Positions 33,610 to 43,200 of a stretch of 64,000 nt of DNA are shown one piece after another. The notes under the pieces are model-generated. The model was not told the DNA's origin and made no database searches. It worked only from the letters and a program-made list of their open reading frames with translations. Location: assembly GCA_964446585.1 (NCBI GenBank), contig CAYUPI010000005.1, positions 124,001-188,000 of the forward strand. Reading direction: 5' to 3'. Each line of letters starts with the position of its first letter. The stretch's first letter is position 1. Position numbers and translations under genes: made by a program. The DNA is from CAYUPI01 sp964446585 (GTDB lineage: Bacteria > Verrucomicrobiota > Verrucomicrobiia > Limisphaerales > UBA8199).

Positions 33610-34359
33610 ATGACCGCTCCAATCGCCGAATTCATTGGTACCGCAATTCTCGTCACCTTCGGAAATGGCGTGGTGGCCAACGTAGTTCTCGCCCGAACCA
33701 AGGGAAATAATTCCGGTTGGATCGTCATAACAGCCGGCTGGGCCTTGGGAGTGTTCATCGGCGTATTCAGCGCGCAAGCGGTCAGTGGCGCCCACCTCAA
33801 CCCGGCCGTCACCCTGGCCATGGCGGCAGCGGGAAAGTTTCCCTGGGCCAGCGTCGCTGGTTATCTGCTGGCACAGCTTCTAGGGGGCGTTGCCGGAGGC
33901 GCGCTCGTCTTCCTGTTCTACCGTGAACATTTCAAGGCGACCGACAATGGCGACGCCAAGCTTGCCTGTTTTTGCACCGCTCCGAACGTGCGCAACATCC
34001 CTCAGGCACTTCTTTGTGAAGTCATCGGCACCTTCCTCCTAGTCCTGCCGGTCTTCCTGATGACGGACGCCAAAATCAAACTCCCTTTCCTTCCCGCGCC
34101 CTCCAGCGATGTCGTTATTGGTTTGGGAACCCTTGGCGCGCTCCCTGTGGCTTTGCTCGTTTTCGGGATTGGCCTTTCTTTGGGAGGGACCACGGGCTAT
34201 GCGATCAATCCCGCGCGCGACCTTGGCCCTCGTGTTGTACACGCTCTGCTGCCCGTGCCGGCCAAGCGCGACAGCGACTGGAGCTATGCCTGGATACCCG
34301 TCCTTGCCCCGATCATCGGCGGTTTGCTCGCCGCCGGTGTTCATTCGCTCCTGAAATGA
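33610..34359 (+). CDS. glpF: Glycerol facilitator (MIP/aquaglyceroporin)
   Basis: The 249-residue product is a six-helix major intrinsic protein. The two pore motifs are SGAHLNPAVTLAMA and YAINPARDLGPRV. The Asp after the second NPAR (NPARD) is the aquaglyceroporin signature, in agreement with the adjacent glycerol kinase. The ATG at 33610 (MTAPIAEFIGT) is preferred to the GTG at 33583, which would leave no room after glpK. It passively admits glycerol, trapped by GlpK. Confidence 0.93.
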   Translation: MTAPIAEFIGTAILVTFGNGVVANVVLARTKGNNSGWIVITAGWALGVFIGVFSAQAVSGAHLNPAVTLAMAAAGKFPWASVAGYLLAQLLGGVAGGALVFLFYREHFKATDNGDAKLACFCTAPNVRNIPQALLCEVIGTFLLVLPVFLMTDAKIKLPFLPAPSSDVVIGLGTLGALPVALLVFGIGLSLGGTTGYAINPARDLGPRVVHALLPVPAKRDSDWSYAWIPVLAPIIGGLLAAGVHSLLK

Positions 34360-34365
34360 GCCGTC

Positions 34366-34923
34366 CTACGCAGCTTGTGGCTCGCGTTGCCCAGAAGCCG
34401 CTTCCTCGGCATCCTCGTCACCCGATTCTTGCGGCTCTCCATACTTCGAGCAGGAGCCAAGCTCACCGAGCTGGACACGATTCGACCCGCCCCGCGCCTC
34501 GATTTGGGCCTGGGCGGCGAGGGAAAAACGGGTCCAGGGAATGGCTTTGAGGCGTTCGGCTTCGATCCGGGCGCCGCTCAGCTCGCAGATGCCGTAGTTG
34601 CCTTTGGCGATGCGGTTGAGCGCTTGGTCGATTTCGTAAAGGGCCTCTTGCGCCGAGGAGAGCAACGCCAAGGCGCAATCGTGGTCGTAGGAATCGGTCG
34701 CCGCGTCAGCCATATGCTCACTGAACGCGCAAAGCTCCGCTTGGGCGTTCTCAGTTTGCGTTTTTCTTTCCCGAAAGATGCGCTCGCGCAATTCCGTCAG
34801 CCGATCATGGTGCTCGGCCCATCGGCTCGGGACCTTCTTGCCGTTGGCGGCTCCGAGGATATCTAGAGTTGAGCTCCTGCCCCGCTGTTGGGGACCTCTT
34901 GCAGAGTCAATGGCATTTTTCAT
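34366..34923 (-). CDS. TraR/DksA-like protein lacking most zinc ligands
   Basis: The 185-residue protein has a coiled-coil N-terminal half (RLTELRERIFRERKTQTENAQAEL), then the DksA/TraR-type EIDQALNRIAKGNYGICELSGARI and EAERLKAIPWTRFSLAAQAQIE. DksA proteins bind the RNA polymerase secondary channel. Here only one of the four zinc-finger Cys positions is kept (GICELSG), so the finger is probably metal-free, as in some DksA2-type proteins. Its end converges on glpF with 6 bases between. An acidic low-complexity tail follows. Confidence 0.82.
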   Translation of the reverse strand: MKNAIDSARGPQQRGRSSTLDILGAANGKKVPSRWAEHHDRLTELRERIFRERKTQTENAQAELCAFSEHMADAATDSYDHDCALALLSSAQEALYEIDQALNRIAKGNYGICELSGARIEAERLKAIPWTRFSLAAQAQIEARGGSNRVQLGELGSCSKYGEPQESGDEDAEEAASGQREPQAA

Positions 34924-35160
34924 AGCAAATTGTCGTTATCGGCTTCGGAACCGTGGGCGCCGGGAACAGGTCCGGGCGCCCCGCGGAATTTCAAAAGTGC
35001 ATTAGCAGTTTCAGGGCCAACCTCACCCGAGTTCTCGAACTCCATTTGCCGCTGCTTCGCTCCATCTTGGGCCAGTGCCGTTTAGACTTTGGACATTGGC
35101 CCCGGATCGCGTATAGGTTCACACGTTCGCATTTGCGCTCGAAATTGGGTCTCGCCGCTT

Positions 35161-37854
35161 ATGCCCGCAGCCCTGGAAAAGACTAATCAGCAAATACCGC
35201 CGCCACCCGCGGTCAGGAAGGCGCCGGCCGTGCAGGTTTCGCAGCGGTTGGCTGAAGCCGCCCGTCTTGATGGCCCGGAAGTGCTTCGCTCGATGGAATC
35301 GTCACCCGACGGATTGTCCTCGGAAGCGGTCTCCCAGCGACTCGAGCAGTACGGAGCCAACGAGATTGCCCGCGAGAAAAAACAGAGCTGGGTTCAACGC
35401 CTCTATCTGGCCGCGCGCAATCCGCTGGTGATCCTCCTGACGGTCCTGGCTGTTCTCTCGTTCGCGACCGGGGACTTCCGCGCAGGGACGGTCATGCTGC
35501 TGATGGTCCTGCTTGGTTTGTCGCTGCGGTTCGTCCAGGAGAGCCGCGCGGATGCGGCCGCGGCCAAGCTCAAGGCCATGATCAGCGTTACGGCGACGGT
35601 GGTGCGCGACAGCCAGCCGCGGGAAATTGCACTCCGCCAACTGGTGCCGGGGGATGTCGTAAAGCTATCGGCGGGCGATATGATCCCCGCTGACGTCCGA
35701 CTTATTTCCGCCAAGGACCTGTTCGTCATTCAGGCCACACTCACCGGCGAGTCGCTGCCGGTTGAGAAGAGCGAGGCGCGCGATTTGCGCGAAAACGTCT
35801 CGCCTCTCGAACATTCCAATATCTGTTTCCTGGGCACCAGCGTCGAAAGCGGTTCGGCGGCGGCGGTCATCGTGGCCACCGGCTCGCAGACTTATTTCGG
35901 CAAAGTGGCCAAAAGTATCACCGGCCAGCAAGTCGAGACGGCCTTTGATCGCGGAGTCAAACGCTTCACCTGGTTGATGATTCGCTTCATGCTGGTGATG
36001 GTGCCGCTGGTGTTTGTGATCAACGGCATCACCAAGCATGACTGGCACAAGGCTTTTTTCTTCTCAATGGCCGTGGCGGTCGGACTGACGCCGGAAATGC
36101 TGCCGATGATTGTGTCGGTCTGCCTGTCGAAAGGCGCTCTGGCCATGTCCAAAAAGAAGGTCATCGTCAAGCGCCTCAATTCCATCCAGAACTTCGGCGC
36201 CATGAACGTGCTGTGCACGGACAAGACCGGCACGCTGACCCTCGACCACGTCATCCTGGAGATCTATTGCGACGTTTTTAAGAACGAAAACATGGAAGTG
36301 CTGCGCGATGCCTACCTCATCAGCCATTTTCAAACCGGTCTCAAAAACGTCCTCGACCGCGCCGTCTTGCAGCACCAGGAACTGCATCGCGAGTTGTCGC
36401 TCGAGAAATACACCAAGCTGGACGAGATCCCATTCGATTTCTCGCGGCGGATGATGTCGGTCGTGGTTGAAGGCCCGGGCGGCGAGCGCCAGTTGCTCAC
36501 GAAGGGCGCGCCGGAGGCCGTCTTTGCGAAGTGCACTCACTTCGAGAGCGAGGGTGAGATCTTTCCGATGGAACCGATCCTGGTTGGTAACTTGATCGAA
36601 CAAGTCAATGACCTCAGCGAAGATGGTTTCCGGGTCCTGGCCGTCGCCACGCGCAAGGTCGATAAGCGCGCTGCCTATTCGAAAGCCGACGAATCCGAGT
36701 TGGTGCTGACGGGCTATTTGGCCTTCCTCGATCCGCCGAAAGACACCGCCGCCAAAGCCATCACGGTGCTCCGACAAAATGGCGTGACCGTCAAGGTCCT
36801 CACCGGCGACAATGATCTTATTACGCGCAAAGTCTGCAAGGAGGTCGGCATCCAGGTCGACAAAATCGTCCTGGGCAGTCAGGTCGAGAGCATGTCTGAC
36901 TCGCAGCTCGCTGAAGCGGTCGAGTGCACGGACGTGTTCGCCCGTCTCTCGCCGGCGCACAAACAACGGATCGTGCAGGCCCTCCAGCACTCGGGCCACG
37001 TCGTCGGGTTCATGGGCGACGGCATTAATGACGCGCCGGCGTTGCGCGCCGCCGATGTCGGCATTTCGGTGGATAATGCGGTCGATATCGCCAAGGAGTC
37101 AGCCGATGTCATTTTGCTCGAAAAGAACCTGATGGTTTTGGAAGAAGGGGTCCTGGAGGGCCGCAAGGTGTTCGCGAACATCCTCAAATACATCCGGATG
37201 GGCGCCAGCTCGAATTTTGGCAACATGTTCAGCGTTATCGGTGCCAGTGCGTGGCTGCCCTATCTGCCCATGCAGCCCTTGCAGATTTTAACAAATAACC
37301 TGCTGTATGATTTCTCCCAGGTTCCAATCCCGACCGATAACGTCGGCCCGCAGCAAACGGCCAAGCCGCGTCCCTGGCAAATCGGGCAGATCGCAAAGTT
37401 CATTGTCTTCATTGGCCCGATCAGCTCGATTTTTGATTACACGACCTACCTGGTGATGTGGTTCTTTTTCAAGTGCAGCCACCTGGGATTGGTGCCCCCG
37501 GCACACCTGCTGGCTCGTTACCCGGCCGCGTCGGACCCGAACAAGAGCTATGCCGCGGCCCTGTTCAGCACCGCTTGGTTTGTCGAATCGCTGATGACGC
37601 AAACGCTTATCATCCATGTAATCCGGACCAATCTCTTGCCGTTCGTTCAATCGCGTGCGAGCTGGCAATTGACTATGACCACGATGCTGATCATGGCGCT
37701 GGGAGCGTACCTGCCCTACTCACCTGTAGCCTCCGCACTGGGCTTTGTGCCTTTGCCGGTCTTGTATTGGCCGATTCTGTTGGCGACCTTGCTCTGTTAC
37801 GTCGGCCTGACACAGCTTATCAAGATGTGGCTCATTCGCAAGGCTTGGGTCTGA
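35161..37854 (+). CDS. mgtA: Magnesium-translocating P-type ATPase
   Basis: This is a P-type ATPase (class IIIB, MgtA/MgtB-like) of about 897 residues that imports Mg2+. It has the N-terminal cation ATPase domain (GLSSEAVSQRLEQYGANEIA), the actuator loop TLTGESLPVEK, the phosphorylation motif DKTGTLT at about residue 357, the nucleotide-domain motif KGAPEAVF, and the hinge GDGINDAPALRAADVGISVD. The DNVG/Mg-type C-terminal six helices include FGNMFSVIGASAWLPYLPMQP and NNLLYDFSQ. The ATG at 35161 is preferred to 35089 since family similarity starts later. No M-box riboswitch was recognised upstream. Confidence 0.93.
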   Translation: MPAALEKTNQQIPPPPAVRKAPAVQVSQRLAEAARLDGPEVLRSMESSPDGLSSEAVSQRLEQYGANEIAREKKQSWVQRLYLAARNPLVILLTVLAVLSFATGDFRAGTVMLLMVLLGLSLRFVQESRADAAAAKLKAMISVTATVVRDSQPREIALRQLVPGDVVKLSAGDMIPADVRLISAKDLFVIQATLTGESLPVEKSEARDLRENVSPLEHSNICFLGTSVESGSAAAVIVATGSQTYFGKVAKSITGQQVETAFDRGVKRFTWLMIRFMLVMVPLVFVINGITKHDWHKAFFFSMAVAVGLTPEMLPMIVSVCLSKGALAMSKKKVIVKRLNSIQNFGAMNVLCTDKTGTLTLDHVILEIYCDVFKNENMEVLRDAYLISHFQTGLKNVLDRAVLQHQELHRELSLEKYTKLDEIPFDFSRRMMSVVVEGPGGERQLLTKGAPEAVFAKCTHFESEGEIFPMEPILVGNLIEQVNDLSEDGFRVLAVATRKVDKRAAYSKADESELVLTGYLAFLDPPKDTAAKAITVLRQNGVTVKVLTGDNDLITRKVCKEVGIQVDKIVLGSQVESMSDSQLAEAVECTDVFARLSPAHKQRIVQALQHSGHVVGFMGDGINDAPALRAADVGISVDNAVDIAKESADVILLEKNLMVLEEGVLEGRKVFANILKYIRMGASSNFGNMFSVIGASAWLPYLPMQPLQILTNNLLYDFSQVPIPTDNVGPQQTAKPRPWQIGQIAKFIVFIGPISSIFDYTTYLVMWFFFKCSHLGLVPPAHLLARYPAASDPNKSYAAALFSTAWFVESLMTQTLIIHVIRTNLLPFVQSRASWQLTMTTMLIMALGAYLPYSPVASALGFVPLPVLYWPILLATLLCYVGLTQLIKMWLIRKAWV

Positions 37855-38221
37855 GGCTGCCGTCCTTCTTCACCTTCATTGGCTTGGGGCGCGCGTGCCG
37901 GGGCTGATAAACGCCGAGCCTGCCGCCGCCCGGAAGCGTAATCTCGGTTACGAAGCCGCAGCCTCGATCCTGGATTGGAGCGCAGCGAATGCGACGTTTT
38001 TTGAGCATAGCGGTGAATGCCGCGACGTCATCACACATGAGATAGAGCTCATGCACGTCATTCCTCTCGGAAGGGTGCACGGCAACCTCCGCTGGTGGTA
38101 ACCCAAAGATCAGTCAGCCCTCTCCTGCTTCGACGTGGGTGAGCTTGAGCACAACGCGCAAAAAGGCACGGTCAGCCTCTGCGTTCTTGCTGTAGATTAT
38201 CGCATGCGCGCCAATGATCAT
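37832..38221 (-). pseudogene. VOC/glyoxalase-family gene with in-frame TGA
   Basis: From ATG 38221 the frame reads MIIGAHAIIYSKNAEADRAF, then LKLTHVEAGEG, then TGA at 38114-38116, then LIFGLPPAEVAVHPSE, YLMCDDVAAFTAMLKKR and VTEITLPGGGRLGVYQPRHARP. This is one complete VOC (glyoxalase/bleomycin-resistance-like) domain of about 130 residues; relatives have Trp in GEGW at the TGA position. A single TGG to TGA change explains the break. A shorter gene starting downstream would lack the first beta-alpha-beta unit. Its end overlaps convergent mgtA by 23 bases. Confidence 0.82.
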
Positions 38222-38233
38222 CGTGATCTCCTT

Positions 38234-40282
38234 TCAGTTTCTTTCGTGACCCAGTTCGGCCACAAAGCCGCCATCGAGCGCAAGGTGAACATTAAGCGTG
38301 CTCTTCCGTGACAGGTTCAGTGTTTCGGTGGTTAGCTGGTTCGGATCGGCGTCGGTATCCGGAGCGTCTTTCCAGATCCTGGCGCTGTAGCGCCCCCGGC
38401 CAAGAAACGAGAGTGGGAGGGCCAGATCTCTCGGCCCTTTTGCCGACAGTCCGCCGAGGTACCAGGTCGTGCCCTTGCGACGTGCGGTGACCAACAGATC
38501 GCCGACCTGAGCGGCGACGACCCTGGTCTCGTCCCACCAGGTCGGGACGAGTTTGATGAACTGGAATCCGGGTTGTCCCTCATACGCGGTCGGATAGTCC
38601 GCCACCATCGGATTGGGATTATCGAAGCAGACGTACATGGCAAGCATGTGACAACGTGTGCCCAACACGTTCGGAGCGATGGTGCGGGGCTTGAATTGGG
38701 CGCGCGGCACGGCCCTGAACCCACCAAGATGGTAATCCATCGGTCCGGCGATGAGTCTGGTGAAGGCCATCATGAGGCCGTGCTCGGGCGTGCAAAGGTC
38801 ACTCCACTTGAGGTATTCCAGATTGAGCGCGCCTTCATGGTTCATGAGATTGGGATAGGTACGCTGCCAGCCGGTCGCCTTCCAGACTCCGTGGAAATGA
38901 ATCAAAATGTGGTGACGAGCAGCGGCCTGGAGGACCGATTCTGCGAATTCGACGGAGTCCTGATCGTCATGGTCGAAGAAATCCACCATCATGCCGCTCC
39001 AGCCGAGCTTCTCGAACGCCGCGAAAGCCTCTTCGACTCGCCCGCGGAGGGCGCCCTGGTGCACCCACGTCCAGAGCCGCACCTGCTTTGAATCTGCGTA
39101 CTGCCGAATCGCGGCCAGATCGAATCCCTCTCGGGGCCGCGTTACGTCGGTGTCCTGTCCCGGCACCACGCCAGGCTTGGACTGGTAATACCAGGGTGTG
39201 ATTGTGGTTTCGGTTGAAGTCAGAGAGTGGGTGGGAATGCCGTTGCGGGCGCAGAAGTCGATGTATTTCCTGGCCATGTCGAAGGAAAGGATCGGCTCAC
39301 CAGGGTGGCCGTCATAGACGTCGCCATTCCACCAGGAGAAAGTGAGTTTGCCGGGCTTGATCCACGAAGTGTCCGTCAGTGCTGGAGGATCATTCAGACA
39401 GTAAATCGTCTCTGATTCAAGCAACGCGCCTGGCCGGTCGGCGATGAGAACCACGCGCCAGGGCGTCTGCATCGGCAGCGGGCGGACAACTTTCGTTCCG
39501 TCCGGACGAGGTGTGAGTTCGCAAAACAGACCGTCGGGGGATTCCGCAACGGAAGGCCAGATCAGTGACATACCAGCGTAGTGACGCAACGAAGCTTCGG
39601 TGATCGCTACGAAAGTGTCGTCGGGCCAGGAGAACGTCAGCGGCGTGTCCAGCAATGTGTCTCGCCGAATGTCATGGCAGCCCACGGAAAGGACGTTGTG
39701 CTCATGGGAAGTCCGGTAGTTTTCTAGATACTGCACGTGGGCGGTCGGCTCACCTTCCAGATTGAATGAGGTGATTTCGTTTGTGATAGCAACTAAAGTC
39801 CCTCCTCCCTGGGCGGGTAACTCATAGCGCAGTGCGATCGCGTCGTCGTAACAGCGGAAAACCACGTCCGTGCGGCGGTGCTGCGGAGTTTCCAGTGTGT
39901 AACGGATTTCCCGAAATCGATCGTTTGCATGGTCGGCCTTCCCGAACAAAACCGGCACGCGCTCATCCACCGACGTGCGGCGTTGATGCAAAACCCGCGC
40001 ACCGACCATCAAATCGCCGGCATCTGCAGTTTGAAGTCCCAAACCGCACTTAGTAAGAATTGGCATTCCATGAAAGGTGGCCGACCACTGTGGCCGCTCG
40101 GCGGTCCATCGCGTGGGCATTTGAATGGAGACTTTGATCCGGCCATCCGGCGAGCTGAGAAGGTTGCTCTCGCCCGCTTGCGTGTCGAGATGACCCGTGG
40201 CGCTCCAAAAGCCCATCAGCACTGCGAACCAGACGGCCTTTCGGAGCGTGCGAGCGGCCGAGTCAGAAAGCGGAGCCCTCAC
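38234..40282 (-). CDS. Glycoside hydrolase family 97 protein (alpha-glucosidase/galactosidase type)
   Basis: The 682-residue exported enzyme has a signal peptide within the first 36 residues. The N-terminal GH97 super-sandwich domain spans about 40-290 (SPDGRIKVSIQM, FRCYDDAIALRYELP). The catalytic barrel spans about 300-580 (KLTFSWWNGDVYDG, WSGMMVDFFDHDDQ, LIHFHGVWKATGWQRTYPN, NHEGALNLEYLKW). A C-terminal beta domain follows (TWYLGGLSAKGPRDLALPLSFL). The VDFFD aspartate sits where retaining GH97 members have their nucleophile, but I cannot tell the substrate. It lies 16 bases downstream of the M56-secretin gene. Confidence 0.88.
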   Translation of the reverse strand: MRAPLSDSAARTLRKAVWFAVLMGFWSATGHLDTQAGESNLLSSPDGRIKVSIQMPTRWTAERPQWSATFHGMPILTKCGLGLQTADAGDLMVGARVLHQRRTSVDERVPVLFGKADHANDRFREIRYTLETPQHRRTDVVFRCYDDAIALRYELPAQGGGTLVAITNEITSFNLEGEPTAHVQYLENYRTSHEHNVLSVGCHDIRRDTLLDTPLTFSWPDDTFVAITEASLRHYAGMSLIWPSVAESPDGLFCELTPRPDGTKVVRPLPMQTPWRVVLIADRPGALLESETIYCLNDPPALTDTSWIKPGKLTFSWWNGDVYDGHPGEPILSFDMARKYIDFCARNGIPTHSLTSTETTITPWYYQSKPGVVPGQDTDVTRPREGFDLAAIRQYADSKQVRLWTWVHQGALRGRVEEAFAAFEKLGWSGMMVDFFDHDDQDSVEFAESVLQAAARHHILIHFHGVWKATGWQRTYPNLMNHEGALNLEYLKWSDLCTPEHGLMMAFTRLIAGPMDYHLGGFRAVPRAQFKPRTIAPNVLGTRCHMLAMYVCFDNPNPMVADYPTAYEGQPGFQFIKLVPTWWDETRVVAAQVGDLLVTARRKGTTWYLGGLSAKGPRDLALPLSFLGRGRYSARIWKDAPDTDADPNQLTTETLNLSRKSTLNVHLALDGGFVAELGHERN

Positions 40283-40298
40283 AGGTAGATGCGCCCCA

Positions 40299-43200
40299 TT
40301 ATTTGGGCCTAGGCAGCGGTTGTTCGATCTCGCTGTCGCTGTGCACCCGATTCCCAGCGGGGTCGATGAGGGTTGGCGTGATGAAGATCAAGAGGTGCTT
40401 TCTCGATTTGGGGCTGGATTCACTCTGGACCTTCCGGCCGATGTGTGGCGGCCCGCCCAAGCCAGGCGCTTTGTCCCTGAGCCCCTTGATTTCCTCCTCT
40501 TTGACCAAGCCGACGAGCATGAGCGTCTGTCCATCGAAGAGCTGTTCGGATGTGCTGAGCTGTCTAAACCGGAAATGGGGCAAAGGGAGGTGCGCCACCG
40601 CGTTTGAGACGACTTGCCTGGGGTCGTCATATCCCAAAAACTCCGTCACGGTCCCAACCACAGTCAGCTTGATCGAAAAGCCGTCTCGCTCAATATGCGG
40701 AGTCACGTCCAGAACTGGCCCAACCGCAACGCGCTCTGTCCGGTACAAATTCGTGCTCGTGCTCGGTGTTTGCGGCGTCCAGCCTGGCGCCGTGACAACG
40801 GTGAGCTCATCGACAGCCTGGACTTGGGTCTGACGCCCGCTGAGGGTTGTCACGCTTGCGTCCGAAAGAAGATCGACGCCCTCGCGTTGCTCCAGCGCGT
40901 GCAACAGAACGCGATATTGAGGGTCGCTGAGAATACCCTTCCCGGTGACCACCGCTGCGTTCGTCGGCGGGTGAATCCCATAAAGATCCTGATGCTGCAT
41001 TGGAACTGTGCCCTCTGCGATGCTCGGTGAGGTAGAGTTCGTTACGAGACTTATCACAATCGGCGCCCGTAGCCCGTCCAATAGATACCTTGCCTCTCCA
41101 TCGCCGATTTCAACGAACTTGATTTTGATGTACACTTGGAGATCGTTAGCGTGCGAGCCCTCGCCAAAATCAGCCCCCGGCGACTCGTTGGTGTGATATT
41201 GTTCGGACTCAATTTCGAGGGTTTTCGTATTGTAGCGTATTCTGTCGCCGGTCCAGGTGCGTCCACTGCGCTGAAGGACCGCTTTGCCTTCGGCGAGCAC
41301 CTCACCTGACCGCTGGTCAAGATGGATGGTGTCAGCGGTAAGCCTAGCTCCGCCAAAAGTTACCACCGCACCGTTGGTGGCCACCACCAAACCTGAATCG
41401 AGCGAGTACTCAACAATCGAATCTCCTGAACCTTGTAATGTGAATGGCCGAAGCAACTGACCGGGCTCGCTTATCTGCTGGGGTGCCTTGGCTTGAGCAG
41501 CATCGGGCAAGCCGTTCGTTTGAGTTAATATCGGCGCCATTGGTGTAACTGCGGGGCCTTGCTCGTGCCTCGAATGGACCTCATGTTGGGCTTCGAGATT
41601 TTTGATATTCTGGAGTGCTTCTTCGATGATGTCCAGGTCCTGCAGCGTGGCCCGTACCAGCAATGTCCCTTCGCGATCGCCGTAGAACAAGGATTTAGGC
41701 GGGCGAAGATCGACGCCCCGCATCAGCAAGAACTCCCGCAGTTCGCCCAGGATCTCGGCTGTTTCGTTAGTCCTCCCGAAGACATCCACGGCGGCTTCGC
41801 GTTCACGTGCTGTCCGAATCTGCCCGATGCCCTCGAGGGCCTTCCGCAAACCGAGTCGCAAGGTCTCCAGATCGATTTTGAAGGTTCGCAAGAAAAGCGG
41901 TGGAATACCAGTGCGCGAGACCATGGAGAACTCTACGGCATGTTTTTCAATTGAGTATTTGATGGGTTTATCGGCCCCTTTGACGATGGCATCCAACAAG
42001 TCGATTAACCGCACATCGGTTAATGGGGGATTAATGGTGATCCGGATCTCCCCAGCATCGACTGGCTCCGCCGAGGTGCCGGCAGCGACTGGCTCCGCCG
42101 AGGTGCCGGCAGCGACTGGCTCCGCCGAGGTGCCGGCAGCGACTGGCAGTCCACTCACAAGATCGATCGGTGTGGGAGCATCAAAATTGACATTGGGCGT
42201 AATAAGAAAATTGATACCCTTCTTTTTCGGGTCACGCTTCGCGACTTCAGCACTGAGGTCTTTAACCACTTCGCTCAGCGGCAGGCCAGCCCAGCCTTTG
42301 TCGAGCCGCATGTGATCAAGCATCGCCAGTATGGCCTGCCGGCCGGTTGCATGCTCCCGGACCACTTCGTCCACGATGGTCTCGGGTAGGTTGTAGCCGG
42401 CGGTCTTGAACTGCTGCAAAATCAACTGGCGGTCCCCGAGCCTGCCTGGGCCGCGGAAGGGGTCGGGATGGTCCTGAACGGCAATCGGCGAATCTGCTCC
42501 AAGCGCCGGCCCAGCTAGGTTGGTCCAGGCGACGGCTCCCTGTTTGGCCTTATGGCGCTCGAGCCAGTCTCTTAGTGGCGCCAGGTCCGAGGCGGCCGAC
42601 TTTGCACTGGGCAGTGGACCGTGACCGGTGCTTCGGTCGGCGCCATTTTCTGTCGCGCTCCGCGTCAACAGAACAAGCTGGCATTTGCCTGAAGCGAGCT
42701 CCTCTGACGCAGCCCAGAGGAGCGCGCCGCCGGGAGGGATGGAGGCTTCTGCTTGTTCGAGCACGCTTGGCTGCTCGGCCGGGGTCAGTTCCATCTGGCA
42801 GCGAACGGATTCGGTGTCACTCAAGGGCGAGAGCGTGAATTCGATGGGGACCCATTCCGGTAGCGCTGAAACAAGTTCGATCCGGGCACTGATGGTGGGG
42901 CCACCTTCACTGCTCGGCTTGACTTCATAATTCACAAAATTGCTCGTGACTCCGCCGACGCGATAATGGTACCTGCCGCCACTAAACTTCTGAAAATGCA
43001 ACGGCTCGCCTTCCGCAATGGGCCGGACGCTAGCCCGTTGCAGGCCGGTTTGGACGGCAGCGAGGTCGTTGGCGCCAATCACCATCAATCGGTTGTTTTG
43101 CAGAAGTGAAGGAAGAAAAGCTTGCACCATCGACGATTCGGCGCTGAAGAACTGAGCATCGAGATCGATTTCCAAATAGCCGGGTAAGCGCGAATCGGGC

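Noticed and set aside
35000..35160. A possible Mg-sensing leader before mgtA.
   Set aside because: No M-box consensus or proline-rich leader peptide could be recognised.
36064..36999. A 311-residue open frame antisense to mgtA.
   Set aside because: It is a shadow of the P-type ATPase gene, composed of the expected reverse-complement low-complexity sequence with no family motifs.
26419..38116. TGA as a Trp or selenocysteine codon in two genes.
   Set aside because: Other genes in the window stop at TGA and use TGG for Trp; no SECIS-like hairpin was seen. Mutation or error is simpler.
42061..42141. Three regularly spaced repeats could suggest a CRISPR array.
   Set aside because: The units are directly contiguous with no spacers, lie within a coding frame, and there are no cas genes.
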